From contig JANQFP010000207.1 of assembly GCA_028277795.1 (NCBI GenBank), forward strand, positions 1 to 64,000: a stretch of 64,000 nt of DNA, given 5' to 3'. The position numbers and the translations under genes were made by a program. A model generated the notes under the pieces. The model searched no databases, was not told the origin of the DNA, and worked only from the letters and a program-made list of their open reading frames with translations. Source of the stretch: Rhodospirillales bacterium (GTDB lineage Bacteria; Pseudomonadota; Alphaproteobacteria; Rhodospirillales; JANQFP01). This document shows positions 52,112 through 61,320 of the stretch, one piece after another (positions within the stretch are counted from its first letter, which is position 1; the number at the start of each line of letters is the position of its first letter).

Positions 52112-54235
52112 ATGTTCGATTCCCCCTTCCCGCTCACCGATCCCGACGGCGGCGGGTCCGCCCCGGCCACGACGCCGGACGCCGCCCCGCCGGTGCCGGA
52201 GGCACCCGAGCCCCTGGTCCGCGTCGACGATGCCCGCGACTATGCCGCGGCCCTGGCCGCCTACCGGCGCGGGACCTGGGACGACGGCCGCTGGACCACC
52301 TTCCGCCTGCGCAACGGGGTCTATGCCCAGAAGCAGCCCGGCATGCACATGGTGCGGGCCAAGATCCCCGGCGGCCGCCTGAGCTTCGACCAGGCGCGGA
52401 CCATCGCCGCCGCCAACCGGCGCTATTGTGGCGGCGATGCGCACATCACCACGCGCCAGGACATCCAGCTCTACTTCGTCACCCTGGAGGCCACCGCCGG
52501 GCTGCTCGAGGCCCTGGCCCTGGGCGGCGTGACCACCCGCGAGGCCGCCGGCAACACGCTGCGCAACACCACCGCCTGCCCGCTGGCCGGTGTCTGCCCC
52601 CACGAGCACGTGGACGCGGGCGCCGTGGCCGAGCGCCTGGCCACCGCGTGGCTGCGCCACCCCCTGGTCCAGCACATGCCGCGCAAGTTCAAGACTGCCG
52701 TCTCCGGCTGCGGCCACGACTGCGGGCTCACGGCCATCGACGATCTCGGTTTCATCGCCACGGTGAAGGACGGCCGGCCGGGGTTCCGCGTCGTCGCCGG
52801 CGGCGGCCTCGGCGCCAAGCCCCTGTCGGCCGTGCCGGTGCTCGACTTCGTCACCGAGGACGAGCTGCCTGCCGTCCAGGAGGCGGCGGCGCGGCTTCAT
52901 CAGAGGTATTCCAACCGCAAGAAGAAGATGGCGTCGCGGCTCAAGTTCCTGGTCGAGCGTTTCGGCGAGGCCGAGTTCGTCCGCCTGTTCCGCGAGGCCT
53001 TCGAGACCGCCAGGCCCCTGCCGCGCCGTCCCTGGCGGCCCTTGGCGTGGCGGGAGCCGACGGCGGAGGCCGCGCCGCCGCCCCTGCCCGGCGCCATTGT
53101 CGCCCAGCACGACGGGGCCACCGCCGTGGTCATTCGGCCGCCTCTGGGCAATCTGGACTCGGACCGCCTGGAGCGCCTGACCGACCTGGCCGAGATTTAT
53201 GGGGCGAGCGGCTTCCGCCTCACCCGCGACCAGAACATCATCGCCGTCGGTCTGGCCGCTGATCGGGTGGCGCCGTTCGTCGCCGGGGTGCGCGCCCTCG
53301 GTCTCGACGTGGCGGAGCGCGACACCGGGCTGGGCAACGTGGCCGCCTGCCCGGGCACCCACACCTGCCCCATCGGCATCACCAACTCCCACGCCCTGGC
53401 CACCGCCATCCTGGACGACGCACCGGCGCTGGCCGACCGTCCCGAGCTGCGGGTGCGCATCTCCGGCTGCCCCAACTCGTGCGGCCAGCACCACGTCGGC
53501 GACGTGGGCCTGCACGGCCTGGCCAAGAAGATCGACGGCCGCATCGCGCCCCACTACCAGCTCCACCTGGGCGGCGACGGCACCCGTCCCGGCGCCATCG
53601 CCATCGCCGGACCCGAGTTCCCGGCCGCCCACGCCAAGGCGGTGCTGGCGGCGGTGGTCCGCGCCTACGACGAGCAGCGCGCCCCCGGCGAGACGGTGCG
53701 CGCCTGGGCCGAGCGCATCGGCGAAGACGCGGTGACGGCGTTGGTCCATTCGGTGGTCGCCGCGGACGCGCCCCGGGTGTCCGATCTCCATGTGGACTGG
53801 GGCGAGACGGGGCCGTTCTTCCCGCCTGTCACCGCCGCCGGCGAATGCGGCCAGCCGGTGGTGGTGGGCGAATTCCTCGGCGACCTGGCCCGCACCGCCC
53901 ATGCCGACATGGACCGCTACCGGGCCGTCGGCAACCCGGAGGGGGCGCGGACGGCGGCGGCGGAGGCCATCGGCTGGGCCGGCCGCCGGATCCTCCTGGT
54001 GCGCGGCATCACCGCCCGCTCGCCCGATGACCTGCACGAGACCCTGCGCGGCCACATCGGCGGCGACGCCGCGCTGGCCGGTGCCTACGAGGCGGCGCTG
54101 GCCGCCCGCGACGCCGCTGCGGACGACGACTCACTGGCCGCCCTCGGCGGCGCCGTGGACGCCTGGATCGAGGCCGCGGAGGCGGCCGTCGAACGCGCCC
54201 TGGCGGTCCGCACGATGGTGGGGATTCCGGCATGA
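52112..54235 (+). CDS. cysI: Siroheme nitrite/sulfite reductase with C-terminal extension
   Basis: This 707-residue protein reduces sulfite to sulfide for cysteine synthesis (a nitrite role cannot be excluded). Both ferredoxin-like halves are visible. The C-terminal half has the siroheme/[4Fe-4S] cysteines in AACPGTHTCPIG and RISGCPNSCGQHH. The N-terminal half unusually also keeps C-x5-C (TACPLAGVCPHE) and C-x3-C (SGCGHDCG). The last ~115 residues (after about 590) form a helical extension seen in some alphaproteobacterial versions. The start at ATG 52112 gives a Pro/Ala-rich leader. The cysH gene overlaps its stop by 4 bases, so the two form an operon. Confidence 0.85.
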   Translation: MFDSPFPLTDPDGGGSAPATTPDAAPPVPEAPEPLVRVDDARDYAAALAAYRRGTWDDGRWTTFRLRNGVYAQKQPGMHMVRAKIPGGRLSFDQARTIAAANRRYCGGDAHITTRQDIQLYFVTLEATAGLLEALALGGVTTREAAGNTLRNTTACPLAGVCPHEHVDAGAVAERLATAWLRHPLVQHMPRKFKTAVSGCGHDCGLTAIDDLGFIATVKDGRPGFRVVAGGGLGAKPLSAVPVLDFVTEDELPAVQEAAARLHQRYSNRKKKMASRLKFLVERFGEAEFVRLFREAFETARPLPRRPWRPLAWREPTAEAAPPPLPGAIVAQHDGATAVVIRPPLGNLDSDRLERLTDLAEIYGASGFRLTRDQNIIAVGLAADRVAPFVAGVRALGLDVAERDTGLGNVAACPGTHTCPIGITNSHALATAILDDAPALADRPELRVRISGCPNSCGQHHVGDVGLHGLAKKIDGRIAPHYQLHLGGDGTRPGAIAIAGPEFPAAHAKAVLAAVVRAYDEQRAPGETVRAWAERIGEDAVTALVHSVVAADAPRVSDLHVDWGETGPFFPPVTAAGECGQPVVVGEFLGDLARTAHADMDRYRAVGNPEGARTAAAEAIGWAGRRILLVRGITARSPDDLHETLRGHIGGDAALAGAYEAALAARDAAADDDSLAALGGAVDAWIEAAEAAVERALAVRTMVGIPA

Positions 54236-54969
54236 CCGCGGCGGCTGCGACCCGAGACCGGGACGGACGGACCCGCGCCGAGGCGCTCGATGCCGCGTTC
54301 GGCCACCTGGACGCGCCGGACCTGGTCCGGGTGCTGGTGCGCGACGTGCTCCGCGGGCGCATCGCCGTCACGTCGTCGTTCGGGGCCGAGGCGGCGGTGC
54401 TGCTCGACATGGTCGCCGCGGCCGACCCGGCGACGCCCGTGATCATGCTGGAGACCGGCCTGCTGTTTCCCGAGACCCTGGCCTATCGGGACGCCCTCGC
54501 GGACCGGCTCGGCCTCACCGACGTGCGCGCGGTCCGGCCGGACCCCGAGCATCTGGCGACCTATGACCCGGACGATGGTTTGCGAAAGGAGAACCCGGAG
54601 CTGTGCTGCCAGTTGCGCAAGGTCCTGCCCCTGGAAAAGGCGCTCGCGCCCTTCGAAGCCGTGTTCACCGGGCGCAAACGGTTCCACGGCGGCGAGCGCG
54701 GAGCCCTGCCCGTGTTCGAGACCGATCACGCCGGGCGCATCAAGGTCAACCCGCTGGCCGGGTGGTCGCGCGCGCGCATCCTCGCCCGCTTCGCCGACCG
54801 CGGCCTGCCCCGCCATCCCCTCGAGGGCCTGGGCTTCACCTCCATCGGCTGCCACCCGTGCACCCGGCCCACGGCGCCCGGCGAGGACCTGCGCGCCGGC
54901 CGCTGGGCGGGGAGCGAAAAGACCGAGTGCGGCATCCACAACGCCCCCTGGTTCGGCCAGGGAATCTGA
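54232..54969 (+). CDS. cysH: APS-type CysH sulfate reductase
   Basis: This 245-residue enzyme reduces adenylyl sulfate (APS) to sulfite using thioredoxin. The PP-loop-like SSFGAEAAVLLDMVA, the KENPELCCQLRKVLPL double cysteine, the GCHPC pair and the active-site TECGIH near the C-terminus are all present. The CC plus CxxC ligands of a [4Fe-4S] cluster mark the APS-preferring type rather than PAPS-only enzymes. It overlaps the sulfite reductase gene, so sulfate-derived sulfite passes to the neighbour enzyme. Confidence 0.9.
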   Translation: MTAAAATRDRDGRTRAEALDAAFGHLDAPDLVRVLVRDVLRGRIAVTSSFGAEAAVLLDMVAAADPATPVIMLETGLLFPETLAYRDALADRLGLTDVRAVRPDPEHLATYDPDDGLRKENPELCCQLRKVLPLEKALAPFEAVFTGRKRFHGGERGALPVFETDHAGRIKVNPLAGWSRARILARFADRGLPRHPLEGLGFTSIGCHPCTRPTAPGEDLRAGRWAGSEKTECGIHNAPWFGQGI

Positions 54970-55084
54970 AATCTCGCCCGCGGACGGGCGCCGGGCGGCA
55001 TGCCCGGCATTCCCAACGCCTCCACGGTGTGGCAAACTCTCGGTCGATATATTGGTTCGGCTTTTCGACCGAAAGAGGTCCGCC

Positions 55085-56251
55085 GTGGTCGGCACCCAGG
55101 AGTTGATCACCGTGCTGCAGAAGCACCGCCGCTATGCCGAGCGGCGGTCCGGCGGCCAGCGCGCCGACCTGCGCGGAGCCAAGCTGTGCGATCTGCAGCT
55201 CTCCGGGGTCGTCCTCCGGGACGCGGTCCTCGCCGGCGCCGATTTCGGCCGCAGCATCCTGCGCAAGGCCGACTTCCGGGAGGCCGACCTCTATGGCGCG
55301 ACGTTCGACGACGCCGACCTCCTGGGCGCCAACTTCGAGGGCGCCGACCTGCGCGGCGTCCGCATGTGCGGCGCCAACATGATCGGCGTCAACCTGACCC
55401 GGGCCAACCTGAAACCGGGCACCATCCTGGCCTCGGGCGAGGCCACGAACGCGGCCAACCTGTCGGGCGCCACCCTCGACCGCTCCAACATGGATCGGGC
55501 GCAGCTCCCGTTCGCCGACCTGTCGGATGCGTCCCTCGGCGACGCCTCCATGGGACACGTCGATCTGCACGGCGCCGACCTGCGCCGCGCCATTCTCGAG
55601 TCCGCCGACCTGCTGCACGCCGACCTGGCCGGCGCCAACCTGGAGAACGCCAACCTCAAGAACGCCGTGCTGCGCGGCGCCGACCTGCGGGGCGCCATCC
55701 TGCTCGGTGCCGAGCTGGTCAACTCCGACCTCCGCGATGCGCACGTCAATCTGGGCGCCCGGGACCTGAAGCGGGAGATCCAGAATGCGCTGCGCGACCA
55801 TGCCCTTTGGGTCGCCTCGGGCGGCAAGGAGGGGCGGCGGGCCGAGCTGGCGGGGGCGGAGTTCAAGAAGGCCGAGCTGTCCGGCATCAATCTGAGTGCG
55901 GCGAACCTCGCGGAGTGCGATTTCTCGGACGCGGATCTATCCAGCGCCATCCTCATTCTCGCCGACTTGCGGCGGGCCCGGCTGACGGGCGCCAACCTGG
56001 AATATGCCAACCTGGCGGGCGCCGACTTCAGCGGCGCCGACCTGCGCGAGGCCCGGTTGTCCTACGCCCGCGTCGAGGCCGTCGAGCTGGGCCACGGCGG
56101 CAACGCCAAGCAGAAGCGGCCGACCCGCTTCGCCGACGCCAATCTGGGCGGCGCCAAGGTCACCCTGGTCGATTTCTCCGACGCCGACCTGGCGGGGGCC
56201 AACCTGGCCGGGACGCCCCTGGCCGGCCAGGACGCCTCCGACAGGGATTGA
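55085..56251 (+). CDS. Pentapeptide-repeat protein
   Basis: Apart from the first 25 residues, almost the whole 388-residue protein is made of A(D/N)LXX pentapeptides (ADLRGAKL, ADFGRSIL, ADLLGANFEGADLRGV and so on). This predicts a right-handed quadrilateral beta-helix; two charged interruptions occur near residues 225-265 and 330-345. Some family members mimic DNA and protect gyrase, but no such evidence exists here. GTG 55085 is preceded by GAAAGAGG. It lies 115 bases after cysH on the same strand. Confidence 0.82.
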   Translation: MVGTQELITVLQKHRRYAERRSGGQRADLRGAKLCDLQLSGVVLRDAVLAGADFGRSILRKADFREADLYGATFDDADLLGANFEGADLRGVRMCGANMIGVNLTRANLKPGTILASGEATNAANLSGATLDRSNMDRAQLPFADLSDASLGDASMGHVDLHGADLRRAILESADLLHADLAGANLENANLKNAVLRGADLRGAILLGAELVNSDLRDAHVNLGARDLKREIQNALRDHALWVASGGKEGRRAELAGAEFKKAELSGINLSAANLAECDFSDADLSSAILILADLRRARLTGANLEYANLAGADFSGADLREARLSYARVEAVELGHGGNAKQKRPTRFADANLGGAKVTLVDFSDADLAGANLAGTPLAGQDASDRD

Positions 56252-56598
56252 ACCGCCCGGCCGGAGCGCGGCGTCAGGGGTCTGCTTCCGTCGAGGTCGT
56301 CCCGTGGCCATGACGTGATAACGGGCGCGCACCCACCCGCTGTCGGAGCGCTTTACAGGTTTCGGCGTGTTCTTGTGTTGCCTATCGGGGGCCACCATAA
56401 TAACCCGTTTGAAATCACCAAAGTCCTTGAAATGGCACAAATTTTGCTTAATTTGCAGGCCGAGCAGCGGTTGATTTGGTCGACGGGCGATCCACTGTAC
56501 GATCGGGCCTGAGGGCAGCGGCTGCTCGGGGGGCGTTCGACACTTGAACCCCGGTGTCTCCGGGGAGCGGCTTCGCATTGTCATGTCGTGAGGGGAGC
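56252..56598. other. Intergenic leader with sigma-54 promoter
   Basis: No gene is supported. The stretch turns AT-richer in its middle, where the sigma-54 promoter (next entry) lies, and ends with the ribosome-binding site GAGGGGAG of the FecR/RTX gene. The predicted transcript would have a leader of about 140 bases. Confidence 0.5.
56432..56447 (+). promoter_or_regulatory. Sigma-54 promoter of the FecR/RTX gene
   Basis: TGGCACAAATTTTGCT has the TGGCAC and TTGC boxes with exact GG-N10-GC spacing. Transcription should start near 56458. It is the second strong sigma-54 site in the window. Confidence 0.78.
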
Positions 56599-59500
56599 AT
56601 GGCAGGGACCCCGACCGCGGCGGGCACGTTGACCGACACCACCGTGATCGAGGCGAGTGAGGGCGCCCCGGTGGTCCTGCCTGAGCCGGTCTCCCCGACC
56701 GCCGCCGAATACCATCGCGCCGGTACGGACTTGGTGCTGACCGCGCCCGACGGCGCGCAGGTGGTGGTGCGCGACTTCTTCGCCCATGACGGCGCGCCCG
56801 ATCTGGTGGGGTCCGGCGGTGCCGTCATCTCCGGCGCCCTGGCGGCGCGCCTGGCCGGCCCGGCGGCGCCGGGGCAGTTGGCGCAGGCGGGGCCGGCGCA
56901 AGTGGCCGCGTCCATCGGCGAAGTGGACAACGTGGAGGGGACGGTCATCGCCCTCCGCACCGACGGCACCCGGGTCGAGCTGACGGTGGGCGATCCGGTG
57001 TACCAGGGCGACGTCCTGGAATCGGGGCCCGGCGCCGCCATCGGCATCGTGCTGGCCGACGCCTCCACCTTCTCCATGGCCGAGAACGGACGCATGGTCC
57101 TGGACGAGATGGTCTACGACCCCGGCAATCCGGCCGCCTCTGCCTCCCTGGCCTTGTCGGTGGTGGAGGGGGTATTCACCTTCGTCAGCGGCGAGGTGGC
57201 CAAGACCAACCCCGATGCCATGGTGATCTCGACACCGGTGGCGACCATCGGTATCCGCGGCACCCAGATGGGGACCAGCTTCCTCGACGGCCGCAACCTG
57301 ATGGTGGTCCTGATGCAGGAGCAGGACGGCACCGTGGGCGAGGTGGTGGTGCACACGCCGTCCGGATACCGCACCCTCAACCTGGCGGATCACGCAGTGA
57401 TGGTCTCGGGGCTGGGCCTGGCGCCGTCGCAGGTGTTCCAGGTGACGGTCGCCGATATCGTCGAAATGTTCGGCGGTTCGCTGTCGGTCCTGCCCACGTG
57501 GATGGGCACCGGCAACGACTACGGCACTCAGGGAGACGACGACGGTGACGACGCGGCCTTGGCCGACGGCCTGGAGGACTTCGAAACGGCCGCGGGCACC
57601 GGCGGCGATACGGGCGCGGAGGGCGGCGACGCCATCGAGGAATTCTTCGAGGCCCTGCTCGGCCAGGATCCGGGCCCCGGCCAGGGCGGGCCAACCCTCG
57701 ATACCGTTGTCGATCTGGTTGTCATCAGACCCGCCGGGTCGGACACGGACCCGGGCGTCGAAGCGGAGGGCGAAACCGACCCGGCGCCCACCTTGGCCGC
57801 CGGTGACGGCATCGACACCATCACCGGTGGCCCCGGCGACGACACCCTCGACGGCGGCGGCGGCCGGGACTTCATCGACGGCCGTGGCGGCGACGACACC
57901 CTGATCGGGGGCAGCGGCGACGACACCCTGGTTGGCGGCGACGGTTTCGACACGGCGTCCTTCAGCGGCCTGTTCGACGATTACGACCTCGATCTCGGCG
58001 GGGGCGGGGAGGTCGAGGCGGTCACCGACACCGACGGCGGCGACGGAAACGACGGCCGTGACGACCTGTCGGGCATCGAGCGGCTGCGGTTCGCCGACGG
58101 ACACTACGACGTGGCCACGGGCCTGTTCGACCCCGCCGACAGCGTCCTGGTCGGCGGCGGGGGCAACGATGTCATCGACGGCGGCGGCGGAAACGACTTC
58201 ATCGAGGGTGGCGGCGGCGACGATCTCATCGACGGCGGCGGTGGGGACGACTTCATCGATGGCGGTCCCGGCGACGACACCCTGATCGGCGGCGACGGCA
58301 ACGACATCGTCAACGGCGGGTCCGGCGACGACACCTTCGTCGGCGGCACCGGCGCCGGCGACGATTTCTATTTCGGCGACGAGGGATCGGACACCGTGAC
58401 CTTCACCAGCGCCGCCGGCGGCGTGGTGGTCAGCCTGGAGACCGGCACCGCCACCGGGCCCGACATCGATTTCGACTTCCTGTTCGACATCGAGAACGTG
58501 GTCGGATCGCCGGGCGACGACGCCATCATCGGCGACGGTGGCGCCAACTCGTTGACCGGCGGCGGGGGCGGCGACCTGCTCACCGGCGGCGGCGGCGAGG
58601 ACGTCGTCGAGGGCGGCGACGGCGACGACGTGATCATCGGCGACCTCGCCGCGCCGGCGGCCCTGTATCTTCTCGAACAGGATACGGTCTTCCGCCTCGA
58701 GTCCGACGGAACGGCCGAGGTCCTGGTGACCGAGGCGGAGATCGCGACGGCGACCGGGCTGTCCGGCGCCCACATGAACGACCGCGGCGTCGCGGTCGAC
58801 TTCCTCGGCGACGTCTATTTCTCCGACGCCCAGTCCCAGTCCGTCCTGAGAAAGCCCGCCGACGGGGGGATGCTCGAGGTGGTGGCAACGGCCCGGAACA
58901 TCAAAGATGCCACCGACCACGAATTTGCGGAACCCAAGTCCCTGACCTTCGGTCGCGACGGGAACCTCTACCTGGCCGACGACGCCAGCGATTCTCTGCT
59001 GCGCATTGATCCCGGCACCGGCGCCGTGGAGCAGGTGGTGACCCGGAGCGAGTTCGAAGCTCTGCCCGGCATCCTCGGGGTCGAACTCGCCGGCGGCGTG
59101 GTGACCGGGTTGGACGGCACCATCTACATCGCGTCGGACGGCACCGACGCGGTGCTTGAGGTCGATCCGGCCACCGGCACGCCGGGTGTCCTGAGCAGTG
59201 ATCCCGGATTCAACGACCTGGACGTGTTCTCCGTGATCGCGCCCAACGGCGACCTTCTGGTCGCCGACGATTTCAACGCCAACACCATCTACCGCATCCC
59301 GACGTCGGGCGCAGACCGGGGCGAGGTCTCGGTCTTTCTGTCGGATAAGAACCTGAAAGCCGTCGTCGACGACGGCGTGGATCTCGAAGGCGGCATCGCT
59401 TTCGACGACGCCCACAACTTCTACATCGCCGAAAGCACCACCAATTCGGTCTACCGGTGGACCGGCTACGATGTGGATACCGGCACCATGGACCCCGACA

Positions 59501-60228
59501 GCGGATCGCTCTTCGTTGCCGCCGACCAACTGGAGAGGCTCACCGACGTGCCGCCCATCCTCGGGGGCGCGATGACGTTCAGCGGATCGTTCGACGTCGG
59601 TGCGGGCGCCGGCGGCGCCGATATGTTGACCGGCGGTGCCGGCAACGACCTCATCCGGGGCGGCGAAGGCGACGACGTCCTTTCCGGATCGGCCGACGAC
59701 GACGTGCTCATCGGCGGCGCCGGCGGCGACACCATGAGCGGCGGGACCGGGGCCGACACCTTCCACTACACGGCTGCCACCGACGGCGCCGCCGCCGGTG
59801 GCAACACCGGGTTCGACCGCGTCACCGACTTCGTCGGCGGCACCGACCGGATCGCCATCGCCGAGGCCCTGGCCGCCGCCATCGACGACCTGGACGGGAG
59901 CGGGACCCTGGCCTGGGCCGTGGACACGGCGGCGGACTTCCAGTCCACCCATGAGGCGCTGCTGCTCACGTCCGCGGCGGGTGTCGGCGATGCCGACCTG
60001 ACCGCGGGCGACTTCGCCGCCGTGCTGGCCGCCATCAACGCCAGCCTGTCCGCTGCCGGCGACGGCGCCGACGGCCTCATCGCCCTCAGCTCCACCGGGG
60101 GCGATACCGGCCTCTACCACTACGAGGAGAACGGGGTCGCGCCCCACGCGGTGGAGCAGGGGGAGTTGTCCCTCCTCGCCGTGGTCGACGACCAGGCGCT
60201 GGTGACCGCCGACTTCACCGTCACGTGA
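56599..60228 (+). CDS. Secreted FecR/RTX/beta-propeller surface protein
   Basis: Residues ~110-275 of this 1209-residue protein form a FecR-like domain (VYQGDVLESGPGAAIGIVLADASTFSMAENGRMVLDEMVYDP... FVSGEVAKTNPDAMVISTPVATIGIRGT). Residues ~405-690 and ~1005-1060 carry GGxGxDx(L/I)x calcium-binding nonapeptides. Between them (about 690-990) are NHL-type propeller repeats (NLYLADDASDSLLRIDPGTGAVEQV). The C-terminus is uncleaved and lacks a signal peptide at the front, which fits type I secretion as in LapA/BapA-like proteins. The gene has its own sigma-54 promoter. ATG 56599 has GAGGGGAG upstream; no type I transporter genes are adjacent. Confidence 0.82.
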   Translation: MAGTPTAAGTLTDTTVIEASEGAPVVLPEPVSPTAAEYHRAGTDLVLTAPDGAQVVVRDFFAHDGAPDLVGSGGAVISGALAARLAGPAAPGQLAQAGPAQVAASIGEVDNVEGTVIALRTDGTRVELTVGDPVYQGDVLESGPGAAIGIVLADASTFSMAENGRMVLDEMVYDPGNPAASASLALSVVEGVFTFVSGEVAKTNPDAMVISTPVATIGIRGTQMGTSFLDGRNLMVVLMQEQDGTVGEVVVHTPSGYRTLNLADHAVMVSGLGLAPSQVFQVTVADIVEMFGGSLSVLPTWMGTGNDYGTQGDDDGDDAALADGLEDFETAAGTGGDTGAEGGDAIEEFFEALLGQDPGPGQGGPTLDTVVDLVVIRPAGSDTDPGVEAEGETDPAPTLAAGDGIDTITGGPGDDTLDGGGGRDFIDGRGGDDTLIGGSGDDTLVGGDGFDTASFSGLFDDYDLDLGGGGEVEAVTDTDGGDGNDGRDDLSGIERLRFADGHYDVATGLFDPADSVLVGGGGNDVIDGGGGNDFIEGGGGDDLIDGGGGDDFIDGGPGDDTLIGGDGNDIVNGGSGDDTFVGGTGAGDDFYFGDEGSDTVTFTSAAGGVVVSLETGTATGPDIDFDFLFDIENVVGSPGDDAIIGDGGANSLTGGGGGDLLTGGGGEDVVEGGDGDDVIIGDLAAPAALYLLEQDTVFRLESDGTAEVLVTEAEIATATGLSGAHMNDRGVAVDFLGDVYFSDAQSQSVLRKPADGGMLEVVATARNIKDATDHEFAEPKSLTFGRDGNLYLADDASDSLLRIDPGTGAVEQVVTRSEFEALPGILGVELAGGVVTGLDGTIYIASDGTDAVLEVDPATGTPGVLSSDPGFNDLDVFSVIAPNGDLLVADDFNANTIYRIPTSGADRGEVSVFLSDKNLKAVVDDGVDLEGGIAFDDAHNFYIAESTTNSVYRWTGYDVDTGTMDPDSGSLFVAADQLERLTDVPPILGGAMTFSGSFDVGAGAGGADMLTGGAGNDLIRGGEGDDVLSGSADDDVLIGGAGGDTMSGGTGADTFHYTAATDGAAAGGNTGFDRVTDFVGGTDRIAIAEALAAAIDDLDGSGTLAWAVDTAADFQSTHEALLLTSAAGVGDADLTAGDFAAVLAAINASLSAAGDGADGLIALSSTGGDTGLYHYEENGVAPHAVEQGELSLLAVVDDQALVTADFTVT

Positions 60229-60359
60229 TCGCCGTCGACGTCCCCTTCGGGTATGATCCCGGGCGCCGCGACGCCTGATCGGATCGCGGCATGCAGGTTT
60301 GTCCCCGGTCGTGCGCACCGCGTTCGGTGCGGAACTCCGGACAGTGCGGGAGAACGGCG

Positions 60360-61304
60360 ATGGCTGCACTTGCCTGGGTGGGCCGCCTGCGGGCGCGCGC
60401 CATCGCCGCATCGGTGGTGATCGGCATTGCGGTGCCGCCGCTGGGCGCCCTGTTGAAGCCCTTCCTCACCGAGGCCGTCTTCGGCCTGCTGTGCATCGCC
60501 TTCCTGCGCATGGACGCCGACGCCTTCCGGTCCTATGTGCGCCGGCCGGGCCTGGTTCTGGCGGCCGCGGCATGGACCACCGCCGGGGTCCCCGCGCTGG
60601 TCGCCGTCGGATGCCTGGCGGCCGGGGTCGAGGCGACCCACCCCGGTCTGTACCTGGGCCTGATGCTGCAGGCGGTGACCTCGCCCATGATGGCGACCCC
60701 GGCCTTCGCGGCGCTTCTGGGACTCGACGCCACGCTGGTGCTGGCGGTCCTGATCGCCAGCACCGCGTTGACGCCGCTTTCGGCGCCGCTGATCGCATCG
60801 GCCATGGGGCTCGATCTGTCGTTGTCGTCCCTGTCGCTCGGGCTGACGCTGTTCGGCGTGCTGGCCGGGTCCGCCTGCGTGGGCCTGGTCCTGCGGCGCA
60901 TCTTCGGGCCCGCCGCCATCGCCCGGCGCCGCGACGAGATCGACGGCATCAACATCCTCCTACTGTTCGTCTTCATCGCCGCGGTGATGGGGGAGGTGGG
61001 AGTCCGGTTTCTCGCCGATCCGCTGCTGGTCCTCGGCCTGACCGCCGTCGCCTTCGCCGTGGTCGCCGGCCTGGTGGCGGTCACCTGGGCCGTGTTCGCC
61101 AGGGCCGGCGCCAAGCGGGCGCTGGCCCTGGGCATGATGACGTCGCAACGGAACATGGGCCTGATGATCGCGGGGACGGGCGGTGTCCTGCCCGACCTGA
61201 CGTGGCTCTACATCGCCGTCAGCCAGTTTCCCATCTTCGTGTCGCTGCAGCTCCTGCAGCCGGTGGCGCGCAGGATCGACGGGCAGGAGGGGCGCACGGA
61301 ATGA
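60360..61304 (+). CDS. Bile-acid:sodium symporter-like transporter
   Basis: This 314-residue integral membrane protein has about nine or ten helices. The features are IAVPPLGALLKPFLTEAVFGLLCIAFLRM, LGLMLQAVTSPMMATPAFAALLGLDATLVLAVLIASTALTPLSAPLIA with its helix-break pattern, and GMMTSQRNMGLMIAG. These follow the BASS superfamily layout. The substrate cannot be told. ATG 60360 is chosen with GGGAGAA upstream; the frame extends 69 bases further without a site. It lies between two FecR-domain genes. Confidence 0.75.
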   Translation: MAALAWVGRLRARAIAASVVIGIAVPPLGALLKPFLTEAVFGLLCIAFLRMDADAFRSYVRRPGLVLAAAAWTTAGVPALVAVGCLAAGVEATHPGLYLGLMLQAVTSPMMATPAFAALLGLDATLVLAVLIASTALTPLSAPLIASAMGLDLSLSSLSLGLTLFGVLAGSACVGLVLRRIFGPAAIARRRDEIDGINILLLFVFIAAVMGEVGVRFLADPLLVLGLTAVAFAVVAGLVAVTWAVFARAGAKRALALGMMTSQRNMGLMIAGTGGVLPDLTWLYIAVSQFPIFVSLQLLQPVARRIDGQEGRTE

Positions 61305-61320
61305 AATTGGCAACACGGGA

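Noticed and set aside
56581-60411. 1276-codon minus-strand frame opposite the RTX gene
   Set aside because: The apparent repeats are the antisense image of the calcium-binding nonapeptides; the true protein is on the plus strand.
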